Origin: Candidatus Aerophobota bacterium
Lineage (GTDB): Bacteria; Aerophobota; Aerophobia; Aerophobales; AE-B3A
Length of the DNA: 11,129 nt
Assembly: GCA_030616535.1 (NCBI GenBank)
Contig: JAUWXE010000028.1
Coordinates: 1 to 11,129 of the forward strand
Direction of reading: 5' to 3'
In this document: one piece after another, positions 1 to 6,647 of the stretch
Position numbering within the stretch: the stretch's first letter is position 1
How the letters are laid out: each line of letters starts with the position of its first letter
Translations under genes and position numbers: made by a program
Notes under the pieces: generated by a model
What the model was told of the DNA's origin: nothing
Seen by the model: the letters and a program-made list of their open reading frames with translations, nothing else
Database searches by the model: none

Positions 1-747
1 CAGAGGAATTATTTCAGGAGGAGAGACCATGAGCAGCCTCTTTTTTTCCATCACCATAACCTCATCCTTGCCTCGAGAGACAACCACAAGCTGAACATAT
101 TTTTTAACAAGAGCCCTTGCCTCGTGAATTAAATCCTCTTCAGACTCACATCTTTTTCCGATAAGATCCTCCAACTCTTTTTTATTGGACTTAAGCATAA
201 AGGGCCTGGCCTCAAGCCCCTGTTTGAGAGGCGGACCTCGCGTATCCAGAATAGGGACAATGTCCTCCTTTTCCCGGTAGGCTAAACGAATTAAGGAATG
301 GTAGATGTTCTCGGATACTCCTGGGGGGATACTTCCAGAAAAAACTACCACTCTCGCCTTTTTTACTAGATCTCCAATTTTTTCCTCTAGTCTTTTTATT
401 TCAGAAGGAAAAATCCGGGGACCGGCCTCCACCAAGTGGGTCTGGCTGTGGGTTACCGGATCAAGAATGGTCAAATTCAGCCTGCTTTCTCCCTTTATGG
501 GAACAAAGTCGGAAGCTATACCCTCCTTTTTTAATCTCTCCTTTACGAATCTTGCACTACGGCCTCCCAGCCAGCCAGTGGCTAAAGTTGGCTCACCCAA
601 AGTTTTAGCTACCCGGGAGACATTTATTCCCTTTCCCCCTGCCACCCTTACTCTCTCTTTTTCTACCAGGTTGACACTAGCCACTCCAAAATCGGGTATC
701 TCAACTACCCGATCCAAAACGGGATTAAGGGTGACAGTAAGGATCAT
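1..747 (-). CDS. fruK: 1-phosphofructokinase-type PfkB-family sugar-phosphate kinase (C-terminus cut by window edge)
   Basis: The first 249 codons of a ribokinase/PfkB-fold kinase are open from the ATG at 747-745 to the window edge. The N-terminus MILTVTLNPVLD is the usual start of the FruK/LacC/PfkB hexose-phosphate kinase group, and AGGKGINVSRV (residues 36-46) is the family's first signature, part of the sugar-phosphate site. FSGSIPPG (136-143) and KSNKKELEDLIG (186-197) follow at family-typical places. The C-terminal signature with the catalytic Asp (GAGD) would lie beyond position 1 and cannot be checked. The family phosphorylates fructose-1-P, tagatose-6-P or fructose-6-P with ATP in the cytoplasm; the substrate cannot be fixed from sequence, and fructose-1-phosphate is the commonest annotation. 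No Shine-Dalgarno sequence precedes the ATG. The gene is divergent from amrS and is read from the promoter at 758-785. The family call is secure; the symbol is less so. Confidence 0.88.
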   Translation of the reverse strand, partial: MILTVTLNPVLDRVVEIPDFGVASVNLVEKERVRVAGGKGINVSRVAKTLGEPTLATGWLGGRSARFVKERLKKEGIASDFVPIKGESRLNLTILDPVTHSQTHLVEAGPRIFPSEIKRLEEKIGDLVKKARVVVFSGSIPPGVSENIYHSLIRLAYREKEDIVPILDTRGPPLKQGLEARPFMLKSNKKELEDLIGKRCESEEDLIHEARALVKKYVQLVVVSRGKDEVMVMEKKRLLMVSPPEIIPL

Positions 748-757
748 ATCAGCTTTA

Positions 758-785
758 ATTCTATAAAAAAATAGCCGATTGTCAA
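758..785 (-). promoter_or_regulatory. Sigma-70-like promoter of the leftward kinase gene
   Basis: On the minus strand TTGACA (785-780) is followed after 16 bases by TAGAAT (763-758), a perfect -35 box and a 5/6 -10 box. The -10 box ends only 10 bases before the ATG, so transcription should start about 2-6 bases upstream of the start codon. The five innermost bases of the -35 box (TTGAC, 785-781) are the outer edge of the palindromic element at 781-1005. Confidence 0.6.
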
Positions 786-1005
786 GTATATCTCGGGACT
801 TTTCCCCTTCGTCGCTGTATATCGACTTCGGATTGTTTCTGCTCGTCTTCTCGTCTCGGGAAAGACGTGAAACTCGTCGCTGCCTTACGGCACCTTGCGG
901 TCCGCTCCTCAGACAACACGTCTTTCTTCTTCCTCAACTTGAAGACTCGTTAAGGTGGCTGATATAAGGCTTCTTCGGGGAAAGTCCCTCGATAAGCGTA
1001 TAAAC
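781..1005. repeat. Large imperfect palindromic (MITE-like) element between divergent genes
   Basis: This is a non-coding stretch with nested inverted repeats that share one centre near 893. The outer left arm (781-823, read on the minus strand) and the right arm (961-1005) share, in order, GATATA, GGGGAAA, GTCCC and GATA. A middle pair, GTCTTC at 845-850 with GAAGAC at 941-946, lies inside them. An inner perfect pair, AAAGACGTG at 861-869 with CACGTCTTT at 917-925, extends by one G-C and two G-T pairs. Small hairpins TGCC-TTAC-GGCA (881-892) and ACC-TTGC-GGT (892-901) sit at the middle. The left arm recurs at 3608-3650. No transposase and no clear target-site duplication are seen. It is probably a non-autonomous mobile element or a structured intergenic repeat. 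The exact right boundary is uncertain. Confidence 0.65.
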
Positions 1006-1063
1006 CTTCTGAATACTAATATTTTTCCGGTACTATCAGAATTTCGAGAATTAAATCGCCAGC

Positions 1064-1092
1064 TTGACAAAGAAAGCTCCCTACCCTATTAT
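1064..1092 (+). promoter_or_regulatory. Near-consensus sigma-70-like promoter for amrS and downstream genes
   Basis: TTGACA (1064-1069), a 17-base spacer and TATTAT (1087-1092) give a perfect -35 box, ideal spacing and a 5/6 -10 box. The predicted start near 1099 leaves a leader of about 35 bases before the amrS ATG. It is the strongest promoter on the plus strand in the window. The genes from amrS onward are closely packed, so it may drive at least amrS-gatB and perhaps more. I see nothing else convincing between 1006 and 1063. Confidence 0.7.
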
Positions 1093-1133
1093 ATGGTGTA
1101 AGAATTCACTCTTTTAGCATAAAGATAAACTAA

Positions 1134-2150
1134 ATGCATGAGGCTATGTTTTATGAGGAGTTGGGAGATGGAAAAGTAATCTGCCAGCTCTGCCCTCATT
1201 ACTGCCGAATAGGAGATGGCAGAAGAGGAATCTGTGGAGTGAGGGAAAACCGGGAAGGAAAACTCTACAGCTTGGTTTATGGAAAGGTAGTATCATCAGC
1301 CATGGACCCCATAGAAAAAAAGCCTCTCTATCATTTCTATCCTGGCTCGGATGCTTTTTCTTTGGCTACGGTGGGATGTAATCTGAGATGCTGTAATTGT
1401 CAAAATTACAGTATTTCTCAGCTTCCCAGAGAGAGAGGAGAAATTGAAGGAAGGAATTATACCCCTGAATCTATCGTTTCCCAAGCCAAAAGATCTGGAT
1501 GTAAGAGCATCGCTTATACCTATACAGAGCCTACTATTTTCTTTGAGTTTGCTTATGACACATCCAGGCTAGCCCAAAAAGAGCTCATCAAAAATATTTT
1601 TGTTACCAATGGATACATGAATAAGGAGGTTTTGCTAAAAATAAGTCCCTATCTGGATGCAGCCAATGTGGATTTGAAGTCCTTCAGTGAAAGCTTTTAC
1701 CGAAAAAACTGCAAAGGTAAGCTCACGCCGGTGCTGGAAACCTTAAAACTTATGAAGAAAATGGGGATCTGGCTGGAGGTAACTACCCTCATCATTCCCA
1801 CTCTGAATGATTCTACGGAGGAGTTAAAAAGATTAGCTGAGTTTATAGTCAATTTAGGACCAGATACTCCCTGGCATCTCAGCCGATTTTATCCCACTTA
1901 TAAACTAAATGATCTTCCCTTCACCTCTACAGAAACTCTTCATCTAGCTCGTCAGATTGGTCTGGAGGCAGGCTTAAGATATGTTTACACAGGAAATGTT
2001 CCTGGAGATGAGGGGGAGAACACTCACTGCTACAACTGTGGCAGAGTGCTTATTCAACGCTATGGATACAGAATAGAGAAATTTTATCTTGAGGAGGATA
2101 GGTGTAAATTCTGTCAGGCTAAGATAGATGGAGTAGGAATGGAAAGATGA
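1134..2150 (+). CDS. amrS: AmmeMemoRadiSam-type radical SAM enzyme (older name: pyruvate formate-lyase activase-like)
   Basis: This 338-residue radical S-adenosylmethionine protein has the cluster-binding CX3CX2C motif at C82, C86 and C89 (GCNLRCCNC), which holds the [4Fe-4S] cluster that cleaves SAM. An N-terminal cysteine set (C17, C20, C24, C34, in CQLCPHYC and GICG) and a C-terminal zinc-ribbon-like pair of CXXC motifs (C299/C302 and C324/C327) are typical of AmrS and absent from true PFL activases. AmrS is the radical-SAM member of the widely conserved AMMECR1-Memo-radical SAM set, whose reaction is not settled as far as I know. No AMMECR1 or Memo gene is in the window. ATG 1134 was chosen because MHEAMFYEEL matches the family N-terminus; the ribosome-binding site is weak. 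The stop overlaps the gatB start by four bases (ATGA), implying translational coupling. Cytoplasmic; oxygen-sensitive if like its family. Confidence 0.9.
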   Translation: MHEAMFYEELGDGKVICQLCPHYCRIGDGRRGICGVRENREGKLYSLVYGKVVSSAMDPIEKKPLYHFYPGSDAFSLATVGCNLRCCNCQNYSISQLPRERGEIEGRNYTPESIVSQAKRSGCKSIAYTYTEPTIFFEFAYDTSRLAQKELIKNIFVTNGYMNKEVLLKISPYLDAANVDLKSFSESFYRKNCKGKLTPVLETLKLMKKMGIWLEVTTLIIPTLNDSTEELKRLAEFIVNLGPDTPWHLSRFYPTYKLNDLPFTSTETLHLARQIGLEAGLRYVYTGNVPGDEGENTHCYNCGRVLIQRYGYRIEKFYLEEDRCKFCQAKIDGVGMER

Positions 2151-3604
2151 AATACCAAGTCAACATCGGATTAGAAGTTCATGTGGAGCTTTCAACTGAG
2201 AGCAAGCTTTTCTGTGGGTGTAGCACCAAATTCGGAGCACCACCTAATAGCCAGACCTGCTCCATATGCCTGGGTCTACCGGGAGTACTTCCCGTCATTA
2301 ACAAAAAGTCTGTAGAATATGTCCTTTCCACAGCTTTAGCCTTAAACTGTAAAATCAGCCGCTTCTGTAGATTCGTCAGGAAGAATTACTATTATCCAGA
2401 TCTACCCAAGAATTATCAGATCTCCCAATATGATGAACCCCTGGCCAGGGATGGGTATCTGGAGTTTAAGGTAAACAGCAAGCCAAGAAGAGTTGAGATT
2501 GAGAGAGTTCACCTGGAAGAAGACGCCGGCAAGCTCATTCACGGGGAAGATACCCAAAACCTCGAAGATAGGAAGGCGAGTTTTGTTGACTATAACCGAG
2601 CCGGGATTCCCTTAATGGAGATTGTGAGCCAGCCCGAGCTTCGTTCCCCCGAAGAAGCCTATCAATATTTAGTTAACCTCAAAAGGATCCTGCGCTACTT
2701 AAAGGTCAGCGATTGTAACATGGAAGAGGGATCTTTGCGCTGCGATGCTAATATCTCAATTACTCCGGCGCGAGAAAAGTTGGGAACCAAGATAGAACTT
2801 AAAAACATGAATTCTTTCAAAGATTTAAGAGATGGGCTTGAATCAGAAGTAAAAAGGCAGTCAAGTCTTCTGGATAGAGGAGAAAAGGTTATCCAGGAGA
2901 CCCGTCTATGGAATCCTAAGAAAAAGAGAACTAGAGGCATGAGAAGCAAGGAAGAAGCACACGATTACCGATATTTCCCTGAACCTGATCTTCTGCCTGT
3001 CGAGGTGAATGAGGAATGGAAGGAGAATTTAAAGGCAGAGCTTCCTGAACTTCCCCTTAGGCGATACCAAAGGTTCATAAAAGATTACGGCCTTCCTCCT
3101 TATGATGCGGGGATTCTTACCGATGCCAAAGATCTGGCTGACTATTTTGAAAAATGTGTGGTGGGGTTTCCCCATCCTAAAGGGGTGAGTAACTGGATAA
3201 TGGGGGAGTTTCTGAGGCTGGTCAAGAAAGCCAATCTTTCCATACCACAGGTCAAAGTGAGCCCTGAACAGATAGGTAGCCTGCTGGCACAGATGAAAGA
3301 GGGAACCTTAAGTGGAAAATTGGCTAAACTTGTTTTCGAAGAGATGTTCAAAACAGGAAAGGCTCCAGAAAAGATAATCGAGGAGAAAAAACTTGTGCAG
3401 ATCACCGACGAGCTCAAATTGACAAATATAGTGGAAGAGGTAGTAAAAGAAAACCAGGGGGCGGTGAATGACTTTAAAAAAGGTAAAAAAGAAGCCCTGA
3501 GCTTTCTAATAGGACAGATAATGAAAAAAACTAAGGGGAAAGCCAGCCCTCAAGTAGTTAACAGACTATTAAAAGAAGGGATAGGTTCTCTTGAGAAACT
3601 CTGA
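2147..3604 (+). CDS. gatB: Aspartyl/glutamyl-tRNA(Asn/Gln) amidotransferase subunit B
   Basis: This 485-residue protein is the tRNA-binding kinase subunit of GatCAB. It phosphorylates the side chain of Glu or Asp mischarged on tRNA(Gln) or tRNA(Asn) so that ammonia from GatA can amidate it. The N-terminal catalytic cradle begins NIGLEVHVELST and has the zinc-site cysteines C23, C25, C38 and C41 (CGC...CSIC). The family blocks RKNYYYPDLPKNYQISQYD, HLEEDAGKLIH, SDCNMEEGSLRCDANIS and SKEEAHDYRYFPEPDLLP are all present. The C-terminal part, from about residue 330 on, is the helical YqeY-like tail domain that holds the tRNA. Length is normal. gatA and gatC are not next to it, which is common outside Firmicutes-like operons. 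It starts within the last codons of amrS (ATGA overlap), and a purine-rich stretch precedes the ATG. It ends just before a copy of a dispersed repeat. Confidence 0.97.
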   Translation: MKYQVNIGLEVHVELSTESKLFCGCSTKFGAPPNSQTCSICLGLPGVLPVINKKSVEYVLSTALALNCKISRFCRFVRKNYYYPDLPKNYQISQYDEPLARDGYLEFKVNSKPRRVEIERVHLEEDAGKLIHGEDTQNLEDRKASFVDYNRAGIPLMEIVSQPELRSPEEAYQYLVNLKRILRYLKVSDCNMEEGSLRCDANISITPAREKLGTKIELKNMNSFKDLRDGLESEVKRQSSLLDRGEKVIQETRLWNPKKKRTRGMRSKEEAHDYRYFPEPDLLPVEVNEEWKENLKAELPELPLRRYQRFIKDYGLPPYDAGILTDAKDLADYFEKCVVGFPHPKGVSNWIMGEFLRLVKKANLSIPQVKVSPEQIGSLLAQMKEGTLSGKLAKLVFEEMFKTGKAPEKIIEEKKLVQITDELKLTNIVEEVVKENQGAVNDFKKGKKEALSFLIGQIMKKTKGKASPQVVNRLLKEGIGSLEKL

Positions 3605-3607
3605 GCT

Positions 3608-3650
3608 GATATACAGTGACGGAGGGGAAGAGTCCCGAGATATTCTCGAC
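3608..3650 (+). repeat. Solo copy of the palindromic-element arm, upstream of argF
   Basis: These 43 bases match the reverse complement of 781-823 at 38 positions without gaps, including an unbroken 10-base block AGTCCCGAGA. The copy fills most of the 69-base gatB-argF gap, starting three bases after the gatB stop. No second inverted arm follows, so it is a half-element or an end left behind. A short pairing GGGG/TCCC lies inside it. Confidence 0.75.
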
Positions 3651-3673
3651 GTATAATTATATAGGGAGCATTG

Positions 3674-4585
3674 ATGAAGAAAGATCTTCTCTCCATTGCG
3701 GATTTAAGTAAAGATGAGATCCTCCATCTTTTTGAACTCTCAGATTACCTGAAAAATCTATTAAAACGGGGAAGGTTTTATCACCCCCTGCGGGATAAAA
3801 CCCTGGGAATGCTCTTCCGTAAACCTTCTACCCGCACCCGTCTCTCCTTTGAAGTAGGTATGTATCAACTGGGTGGATGCGCTATATTCCTTTCCTCTCA
3901 AGACCTTCAGCTAGGAAGAGGAGAAACCATCGAGGATACAGGCAAAATCTTTTCCAGATATATAGATGCCATTATGATAAGAACATTTGATCAGAAAGAA
4001 GTAGTAAAAATGGCTGAGTCCACCAGTATCCCTGTGATCAATGGCCTTACCGATCTTCTCCATCCCTGTCAAGCTCTATCCGATTATTATACTCTCTGGA
4101 AGAGAAAAATTGACTTGGAAACCATAAAATTTGTCTACGTGGGGGATGGGAACAATGTCTGTAATTCTCTTCTTCTGGGGGCAGCCCAATTAAGAGTTAA
4201 CATGGTTGTCTCTAATCCCGAGGGATATGATGCAAATCCCGAGATAATGGAGAGAGCCAAAAAAATTAGTAACGGGAAGATAGTGGTCCAGAGAGATCCT
4301 TTAAAGGCGGTGGAAGAGGCGGATATCGTGTACACCGATGTCTGGACAAGCATGGGCAAAGAATCAGAAAAAAAGGTGCGCAAAAAGATCTTCCAGCCCT
4401 ATCAGATCAATGAGAAACTCCTGAAGAGGGCTAAGAAAGATGTTCTGGTAATGCATTGTCTTCCCGCACACAGAGGCGAGGAGATTACCTCTGAGGTTAT
4501 GGATGGTAGTCAAAGCATCGTCTTTGAGCAGGCGGAAAATCGCCTGCATTTACAAAAAGCCATACTGGTGGAGCTATTGAGTTAA
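3674..4585 (+). CDS. argF: Ornithine carbamoyltransferase
   Basis: This enzyme transfers the carbamoyl group of carbamoyl phosphate to ornithine, giving citrulline in arginine synthesis. Its 303 residues are normal for the family. The carbamoyl-phosphate loop FRKPSTRTR (48-56), IMIRTF (100-105) and HPCQ (130-133) mark the N-terminal domain. The ornithine loop DVWTSMG and HCLPAHRGEE (catalytic Cys262) mark the C-terminal domain and separate it from aspartate carbamoyltransferase. The start is placed at ATG 3674, five bases after the ribosome-binding site AGGGAG (3663-3668); the in-frame TTG at 3671 would sit only two bases from it. It lies 69 bases after gatB and two genes before argG, so arginine genes are near but not contiguous. 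The protein could also work catabolically (arginine deiminase route), but argG downstream favours biosynthesis. Confidence 0.96.
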   Translation: MKKDLLSIADLSKDEILHLFELSDYLKNLLKRGRFYHPLRDKTLGMLFRKPSTRTRLSFEVGMYQLGGCAIFLSSQDLQLGRGETIEDTGKIFSRYIDAIMIRTFDQKEVVKMAESTSIPVINGLTDLLHPCQALSDYYTLWKRKIDLETIKFVYVGDGNNVCNSLLLGAAQLRVNMVVSNPEGYDANPEIMERAKKISNGKIVVQRDPLKAVEEADIVYTDVWTSMGKESEKKVRKKIFQPYQINEKLLKRAKKDVLVMHCLPAHRGEEITSEVMDGSQSIVFEQAENRLHLQKAILVELLS

Positions 4586-4591
4586 CCATGG

Positions 4592-4615
4592 GTTGCGCTG
4601 TTCTCGATGTGCAAC
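4592..4615 (+). promoter_or_regulatory. Stem-loop in the argF-nfi gap
   Basis: GTTGC (4592-4596) pairs with GCAAC (4611-4615), and the stem continues inward by a G-T and a C-G pair (4597-4598 with 4609-4610), leaving a 10-base loop. It begins seven bases after the argF stop and is followed by only three T, so it is at best a weak terminator. The ATG at 4607 lies in its loop and inner stem, which argues against that codon as the nfi start. Confidence 0.35.
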
Positions 4616-4635
4616 TTTCATGCCATGGAATTATT

Positions 4636-4648
4636 GAGGAACAGGTTG
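4636..4648 (+). promoter_or_regulatory. Ribosome-binding site that decides the nfi start
   Basis: GAGGA (4636-4640) is followed by a five-base spacer and then TTG (4646-4648). It is the only Shine-Dalgarno-like sequence near the nfi N-terminus and points to the TTG rather than to the upstream ATGs at 4607 and 4625. Confidence 0.6.
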
Positions 4649-5338
4649 AAGTGGGCTGATCTTCATTCGTGGGAAGTGAGTCCTGAGGAGGCTCTTCAGA
4701 TTCAATTAAGACTAAGAAATAAAATGAGCCTAAATAACGGCTTTGATGAAATAGAAAGGATTGCGGGAGCAGATGTTGGCTATTTAAAGGATATGGCCAT
4801 CGGGGGAGTAGTTATCATGGATTTTCCCGGGTTAGAAGTGGTTGAGAAAACATTTTCTTACTCCCCTATAAAATTTCCCTACCTTCCTGGACTACTTGCC
4901 TTCCGGGAGGGACCCCCCCTACTGGGAGCATTCAAAAAGATAAAGAGTAAGGTAGATCTTATTCTCTTTGATGGTCAGGGAATCGCTCATCCAAGGAGGA
5001 TGGGGATGGCAACGCATTTGGGGTTATTCCTGGATAAGGCCACCATTGGTTGTGCTAAATCTAAATTAATCGGGCATTACTCACCCCCTCAGGTCAAAAA
5101 GGGAAGCTTTGAGTTATTAAAGGATGAGGAAAAAGTGCTAGGAGCAGTGGTGAGGACAAAAGACAAAATCAGACCCGTCTTCGTTTCTCCAGGACACAAG
5201 ACAAATCTGGATACCTCTATTAAAATAGTTCTGGAATGCGCCAGAGTATCGAGACTACCCGAGCCTCTCCGTAGGGCTCATCTTCTCGTTAATAGATTAA
5301 AAAAAGAACGTAACTATTTAGCCGCAGATGGACGCTGA
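4646..5338 (+). CDS. nfi: Endonuclease V (deoxyinosine 3' endonuclease), probable TTG start
   Basis: EndoV nicks DNA one phosphodiester bond 3' of deaminated adenine (inosine) and starts its repair. With the TTG start the protein has 230 residues: AGADVGY with catalytic D43, PYLPGLLAFREGP with wedge Tyr79 and E88, DGQGIAHPRR with D109, H124, CAKSKLIG with K138, and VSPGHK. The TTG at 4646 follows a good ribosome-binding site GAGGA (4636-4640) by five bases. It gives MKWADLHSWEVSPEEA, which lines up end to end with the Thermotoga maritima EndoV start as I remember it, with the catalytic Asp at 43 in both. In-frame ATGs at 4607 and 4625 lack a ribosome-binding site and would add 13 or 7 residues. 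The last residues, after RLKKERN, are encoded by the left arm of an inverted repeat (5310-5430). It sits between two arginine genes with no obvious functional link. Confidence 0.93.
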   Translation: MKWADLHSWEVSPEEALQIQLRLRNKMSLNNGFDEIERIAGADVGYLKDMAIGGVVIMDFPGLEVVEKTFSYSPIKFPYLPGLLAFREGPPLLGAFKKIKSKVDLILFDGQGIAHPRRMGMATHLGLFLDKATIGCAKSKLIGHYSPPQVKKGSFELLKDEEKVLGAVVRTKDKIRPVFVSPGHKTNLDTSIKIVLECARVSRLPEPLRRAHLLVNRLKKERNYLAADGR

Positions 5339-5430
5339 TATTTTTCTTTTATTATCATATGCAAATCTTTTGAATTCTGGTTTTCTGCCAAAATTCAATA
5401 ATCTGTGTGAATCTGTGGCCGAATAATTAC
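5310..5430. repeat. 121-bp inverted-repeat element spanning the end of nfi and the nfi-argG gap
   Basis: The 30-base arms 5310-5339 and 5401-5430 pair at about 22 positions plus one wobble, including GTAA, TATT, GCC, CAGAT and GAT. Nested inside is a stem of 11 positions with one mismatch (5370-5380 with 5388-5398) around the loop TTTTCTG. The arms carry the words GCCGCAGATGGACGCTGAT and AATCTGTGTGAATCTGTGGCC, which resemble a repeat family I recall from many environmental genomes (memory, not searched). The argG ribosome-binding site starts immediately after the right arm, and the nfi stop lies inside the left arm. I see no clear promoter for argG here. Confidence 0.65.
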
Positions 5431-5444
5431 AAAGGAATATAACT

Positions 5445-6647
5445 ATGAGAAAGATTAAAAAAATTGTTTTAGCCTATTCCGGAGGATTGGATACCTCAGT
5501 AATCCTTTACTGGCTTAAGGAAAAATATGGGGCTGAGGTCATCACTTATACCGCTAACCTGGGACAGGGCCAATTACTTGACTTTATAAAGGAAAAGGCT
5601 GAGAGAACAGGGGCTGCCAAAGCTTATGTAGAGGATCTCAGGGAAGAATTCTGTGAGAAGTATGTTCTTCCAGCTCTGCAGGCAGGAGCACTTTATGAGG
5701 GAAGGTATCCTCTGGCCACAGCCCTGGGGCGTCCCCTCATTACTAAAGGACTGGTGGAACTGGCTGAGAAAGAAAGAGCCGAGGCTATTGCCCACGGATG
5801 CTCAGGAAAAGGAAACGACCAGGTAAGATTTGAAGTAACGGCGCGAGCATTAAATCCTGAAATTATCATCCTGGCCCCCCTACGAGAATGGGAATTAAGC
5901 TCAAGGGAAGAAGAAATACGATATGCTCAACAGCACAACATTCCCGTCAAGGTGAGCGAGGAATCCCCTTATTCTATTGACAGAAACTTATGGGGAGTAA
6001 GTATTGAATGTGGAATTTTGGAGGATGCCTGGCAGGAGCCCCCTGCACAAGCCTATCAGATAACCTGTCCTCCTCAAAAAGCACCGGATAAACCCACTTA
6101 TTTAGAGATTGAGCTTAAGGAAGGGGTTCCCTCAAAGTTAAACGGCAAAATCTATCCATTGGTCAATCTAATAGAGGAATTGAACAAAATAGGGGGAGTA
6201 AATGGTATCGGGCGAATTGATATGGTAGAAAATAGAGTGGTGGGGATAAAATCAAGGGAGATTTATGAGGCCCCTGCTGCTGTGATTCTTCACTGTGCCT
6301 ACAGGGAGCTTGAGAAGTTAACCCTGGACCGGGAAACTATTCATTTTAAGGAGACCATTGCCCAGAAGTATTCTGAACTCGTCTACAATGGACTCTGGTA
6401 CTCCCCCTTACGCAAAGCTCTGGAGGGGTTCGTCTGCCAAACTCAAAAAGTGATGTCTGGCCAGGTTAAATTAAAGCTTTACAAAGGCAGTTGTGAAGTG
6501 GTGGGAAGAAGATCTCCTTATTCCTTATATGATAGAGATCTTGCTACATACGGTAAGGAAAGCATTTTCAATCAAAAGGCGGCTCCAGGATTCATCCATA
6601 TCTGGGGACTGCCTCTAAAAACTATATCTAAAATAAGAAAAAAATGA
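5445..6647 (+). CDS. argG: Argininosuccinate synthase
   Basis: ArgG condenses citrulline and aspartate with ATP to argininosuccinate, the second-last step of arginine synthesis. It has 400 residues, the normal length of the short (ArgG type I) family. The N-terminal ATP pyrophosphatase loop is AYSGGLDTS (10-18). YEGRYPLATALGRPLI (84-99) and HGCSGKGNDQVRFE (117-130) form the citrulline and aspartate sites. The C-terminal half carries the synthase domain, with SPYSIDRNLWG and the GILEDAW segment. A good ribosome-binding site AAAGGA (5431-5436) lies eight bases before the ATG. Its stop overlaps the ATG of purB (ATGA at 6644-6647), so the two are probably translated together. Cytoplasmic, expected to be a tetramer. 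Confidence 0.97.
   Translation: MRKIKKIVLAYSGGLDTSVILYWLKEKYGAEVITYTANLGQGQLLDFIKEKAERTGAAKAYVEDLREEFCEKYVLPALQAGALYEGRYPLATALGRPLITKGLVELAEKERAEAIAHGCSGKGNDQVRFEVTARALNPEIIILAPLREWELSSREEEIRYAQQHNIPVKVSEESPYSIDRNLWGVSIECGILEDAWQEPPAQAYQITCPPQKAPDKPTYLEIELKEGVPSKLNGKIYPLVNLIEELNKIGGVNGIGRIDMVENRVVGIKSREIYEAPAAVILHCAYRELEKLTLDRETIHFKETIAQKYSELVYNGLWYSPLRKALEGFVCQTQKVMSGQVKLKLYKGSCEVVGRRSPYSLYDRDLATYGKESIFNQKAAPGFIHIWGLPLKTISKIRKK

Noticed and set aside
305..766. A 153-codon plus-strand frame opposite the kinase gene
   Set aside because: The minus strand encodes a clear PfkB-family protein across the whole stretch; the plus frame is antisense to it and rich in Ser/Pro without motifs.
779..967. 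A 62-codon open frame on the plus strand within the divergent intergenic region
   Set aside because: It lies entirely within the palindromic repeat, has no ribosome-binding site, and its translation shows no recognisable motif; the inverted repeats explain the sequence better.
3652..3657. TATAAT as a -10 box for an argF promoter
   Set aside because: No acceptable -35 box lies 16-18 bases upstream, there is no extended -10 TGn, and the implied start would fall on the argF ribosome-binding site.
3671..3673. TTG just upstream as the argF start codon
   Set aside because: It would be only two bases after the AGGGAG ribosome-binding site; the adjoining ATG at 3674 has workable spacing.
5339..5444. 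Riboswitch or arginine operator before argG
   Set aside because: The gap is accounted for by an inverted-repeat element; I could not recognise a known riboswitch core or a convincing ARG-box pair.
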